Assembly: GCA_035765775.1 (NCBI GenBank)
Contig: DASTWV010000059.1
Location: forward strand, 289,555-353,554
Length of the DNA: 64,000 bases
From: Actinomycetota bacterium
GTDB lineage: Bacteria > Actinomycetota > CADDZG01 > JAHWKV01 > JAOPZY01
Direction of reading: 5' to 3'
The translations under genes were made by a program, and so were the position numbers. Positions 61,734-64,000 of the stretch are shown one piece after another (positions within the stretch are counted from its first letter, which is position 1; every line of letters starts with the position of its first letter). Under the pieces are notes generated by a model, which did not search any database, was not told where the DNA came from, and saw only the letters and a program-made list of their open reading frames with translations.

Positions 61734-64000
61734 TCAGGCGGTGGCGGGCAGGGCTGGCACGAGGGATGCCGAGACCAGGGGGCGGCGCTGCAGCGGGGGC
61801 CTAGAGACGCGTGCCTCCAGTGCGTCGATGCTCAGTGGCCGGTCGAAGAAGTACCCCTGGCCCAACCCACAGCCCATCGAGAACAGCCGGGTGGCCTGCC
61901 ACTGGTGCTCGACGCCCTCGGCGACCACTTCCATCCCGAATGTCTCGGCCAGGCTGATAATCGCACGGACCAGGGCGAGCTCCTCAACGCCGTCCCCCAT
62001 GGAGCTGACGAACGCTCGGTCGATCTTGAGCACCTGAATGGGGAAGCGGCGGAGATAGGCCAGCGACGAATACCCGGTGCCGAAATCGTCCATCGCGAAG
62101 CGGACCCCCAGCTCGTGCAGCCGGCGCATCCGCCCGACGGTCTCGTCCGCGTCGTTCATCAGCACGGTCTCGGTGATCTCCAGGACCAGGCACGCGGGGT
62201 CCATGCCCGTCGACGCCAGCACGGCCGCCACTTCCGCTTCGAACCCGTCCTCCGCAATCTGGCGGGAGGAGAGGTTCACGTTCAAATGGAAACGGCTACC
62301 CGTGCGGCGCTGGAGACGGACCATCTGCTCGCAGGCCCTCTGCAACATCCACCGCCCGATGGGCACGATGAGGCCGGTTTCCTCGGCGACCTCTATGAAC
62401 TCGGCGGGACTGAGCAGGCCGCGCTGCGGGTGCTCCCAGCGGATCAGTGCCTCGACGCCGGCCAACTCCCCGTCGCCCAGGGTCACCACGGGCTGGTAGC
62501 GGATAACGAACTCCTCCTCGGCGATGGCCCGGCGCAGGTCAGCCTCAAGCTCCAGCCGGGCCAGGGCTCCCGCCAGCAACTCCGGCCGGAAGAGCTGGTA
62601 GCACCCCTTGCCGCGCCGCTTGGCCTCGTACATGGCGGCGTCAGCGTCCCGCAGGAGCGCAGCAACGTCCTGGGCGGGGCCGCTGCCGAGCGACACCCCG
62701 AGGCTGGCCTGCGGGAGAATTTCGGTGCCATCCAGCAGCACCGGCTCATGGATCTTCGCCAGGAGACGTTCCGCCAGGCCAATCAGCGTGTTTAGATCGA
62801 GGATGTCAGGAATAAGGACGGCAAACTCATCTCCGCCCAATCGTGCGACCACGTCATGCGGGCGAACATTGGCCTCGATCCGTCGAGCGACGGTCCAGAG
62901 CAGGGAGTCGCCGGCGGGGTGACCCAGGCTGTCGTTGACCGTCTTGAAGTTGTCGAGGTCGAGGAACAGCACGGTGCATCCGCCGGCCCCCCCGTCACGC
63001 CGGCTCAAGGCATCCTCCACCCGCGCCAGGAAAGCATGCCGGTTGGCGAGGCCAGTAAGGGGATCCCGGTACGCCAGCACGCGGAGCTGGTCCTCGAGGT
63101 CTCGGCGGACCGTCACATCCCGGGTCGTGAGCACCAACGCTTCGACGCTTGGGTTGTCGAGGAGGTTGGCCACCACCGTCTCGCAGCGGAACCAGGACCC
63201 GCCAGCGGTCGAGAACCGGTGCTCGAGGGACGCTACCGAATCACGCGTGGTGCGGGCCGCCTCCAATTGTGCAAGGACCTCATTCAGATCGTCCTGATGA
63301 ACCATCTCGGGGAAGCTGCCGCCGATCAGCTCGCCGGGCACCCGCCCCAGCACCCGGCCGGCCGATTCGCTCACGTAGGTGATCCGGAATTGGGCGTCGA
63401 GGAGCAGGACGGCGTCAGAGGCGTTCTGTAGCAGTGCGCGGAAGCGGTTGCCGTTGCGGGCCAGCTGCTCGGTGGTGGCCCTGCTGGCCGCCTCTGCGCT
63501 GCGTTGGCGCACATTGGCTTCCTCGGCCAGCTTCCACCACACCAGGCATGCCACCGACTCGGCCAGGACAAAACCAGCGTGGATGGCGGCCCACAGCCAC
63601 GGGTTGGCGATGGCTGCAGGATTGTCGTACACCGAGCGGGGGTCGATGGTCCCCATGACCGCGTGGTGCACCAGGACGAAGCTGACGGCGAGTAGGAAGG
63701 GTAGCCAGTCCTGGTACAGGGCGATGACCGCCACCATCACGAAGAAATGAAAGTGCATCTCGATGAGACCGCCGGACAGGTGCACCAGCTCGGCGGAGGC
63801 GGTCATGAGCCCGATGCTCGCCGCAATGGAGCGTCGCTTGGGCGTGAGGCTCTCCCGGTTTGCCACGTGGGCGCAGAGGGCCATGACGCAGACCTCGAGG
63901 CTCACGTGGATGAAGCTGAACCCACGGATCAGCCCGTAGATCTCCACGCCCACCACATGCGCCCAAAGCAGCCACACGATGGCCCGGTGACGCCGCCGCC
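61734..64000 (-). CDS. Membrane PAS-GGDEF-EAL cyclic-di-GMP enzyme (cut by window edge)
   Basis: At least 755 residues; the frame is open at the right edge and the visible start is probably internal. About five hydrophobic helices (e.g. EMHFHFFVMVAVIALY, WLPFLLAVSFVLVHHAVM) are followed by a PAS domain (FRALLQNASDAVLLLDAQFR), a GGDEF domain with intact RLGGDEFAVL and the upstream RPHD inhibitory site, and an EAL domain with GVEALIRW, NVNLSSRQ, EITETV, DDFGTGYSSL and KIDRAFV. Both catalytic centres look intact, so it can make and break cyclic di-GMP. The C-terminal tail is short and basic. Confidence 0.9.
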   Translation of the reverse strand, partial: RRRHRAIVWLLWAHVVGVEIYGLIRGFSFIHVSLEVCVMALCAHVANRESLTPKRRSIAASIGLMTASAELVHLSGGLIEMHFHFFVMVAVIALYQDWLPFLLAVSFVLVHHAVMGTIDPRSVYDNPAAIANPWLWAAIHAGFVLAESVACLVWWKLAEEANVRQRSAEAASRATTEQLARNGNRFRALLQNASDAVLLLDAQFRITYVSESAGRVLGRVPGELIGGSFPEMVHQDDLNEVLAQLEAARTTRDSVASLEHRFSTAGGSWFRCETVVANLLDNPSVEALVLTTRDVTVRRDLEDQLRVLAYRDPLTGLANRHAFLARVEDALSRRDGGAGGCTVLFLDLDNFKTVNDSLGHPAGDSLLWTVARRIEANVRPHDVVARLGGDEFAVLIPDILDLNTLIGLAERLLAKIHEPVLLDGTEILPQASLGVSLGSGPAQDVAALLRDADAAMYEAKRRGKGCYQLFRPELLAGALARLELEADLRRAIAEEEFVIRYQPVVTLGDGELAGVEALIRWEHPQRGLLSPAEFIEVAEETGLIVPIGRWMLQRACEQMVRLQRRTGSRFHLNVNLSSRQIAEDGFEAEVAAVLASTGMDPACLVLEITETVLMNDADETVGRMRRLHELGVRFAMDDFGTGYSSLAYLRRFPIQVLKIDRAFVSSMGDGVEELALVRAIISLAETFGMEVVAEGVEHQWQATRLFSMGCGLGQGYFFDRPLSIDALEARVSRPPLQRRPLVSASLVPALPATA

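Overview
The window is a very GC-rich, gene-dense bacterial chromosome segment. The content points to an actinobacterium (Actinomycetota), probably from a deep-branching or uncultured lineage. Supporting genes are a bacterial proteasome activator ending in GQYL (Bpa/PafE, known from proteasome-bearing actinobacteria), a PPOX/F420-type flavin protein, a DUF1416 protein, GTP-type PEP carboxykinase, a single-chain glycyl-tRNA synthetase with a zinc ribbon, an LPXTG-type surface protein and TadE/TadG pilin-like proteins. Several genes seem to be leaderless or to start at GTG or TTG, as is common in this phylum. No phage, insertion sequence or CRISPR array was found.

Layout. 1-6 kb: the tail of a P-type ATPase, a VapBC toxin-antitoxin pair with a 10-bp tandem repeat at its junction, a small unknown gene, and a tight bpa-MoxR-VWA operon. 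6-11 kb: a PPOX protein, an AbiEi-like/DUF559 protein, and a HyuA/HyuB hydantoinase-oxoprolinase pair. 11-18.4 kb: a polyphosphate and phosphohistidine block with a Nudix hydrolase, a SixA-like phosphatase, a decayed ppx/gppA remnant, a second histidine phosphatase, a CYTH-CHAD protein, Ppk1 and a DUF2252 protein. 18.5-26 kb: two tandem ~1000-residue LuxR-type ATPase regulators, a small unknown gene and a leucine-rich-repeat protein with a hairpin-rich leader. 26.5-36 kb: an AmgK-like sugar kinase; a haem peroxidase/alpha-dioxygenase-like enzyme; an operon ArsR - SRPBCC - MidA methyltransferase - dimethylargininase; a P450 behind a HicB-like protein; and PEP carboxykinase.

36-43 kb: one 2063-residue secreted, LPFTG-anchored protein with twelve DUF11 repeats, then a cupredoxin lipoprotein and tRNA-Asn. 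43.6-47.8 kb: the macromolecular-synthesis block dgt-dnaG-rpoD. 48-53 kb: glyS, a DUF1416 gene, ppdK and small unknown genes. 53-56.6 kb: two tandem SecD-P1-like membrane proteins, each with its own promoter, coupled to a CNNM/CorC-type membrane protein. 56.6-64 kb: TadG- and TadE-like proteins, a hybrid histidine kinase and a GGDEF-EAL protein that runs off the right edge.

The most interesting points are as follows. The proteasome activator sits in one operon with a MoxR ATPase and a VWA protein. A putative protein-arginine methyltransferase is translationally coupled to a dimethylarginine hydrolase. Two genes (hyuA and the P450) have conserved N-termini that extend upstream of every ATG/GTG/TTG codon, and both show the same GTAG overlap with the preceding stop. 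SecD-P1-like genes are duplicated together with their promoters. All functional statements are from reading the sequence and from general family knowledge; no database search was run.
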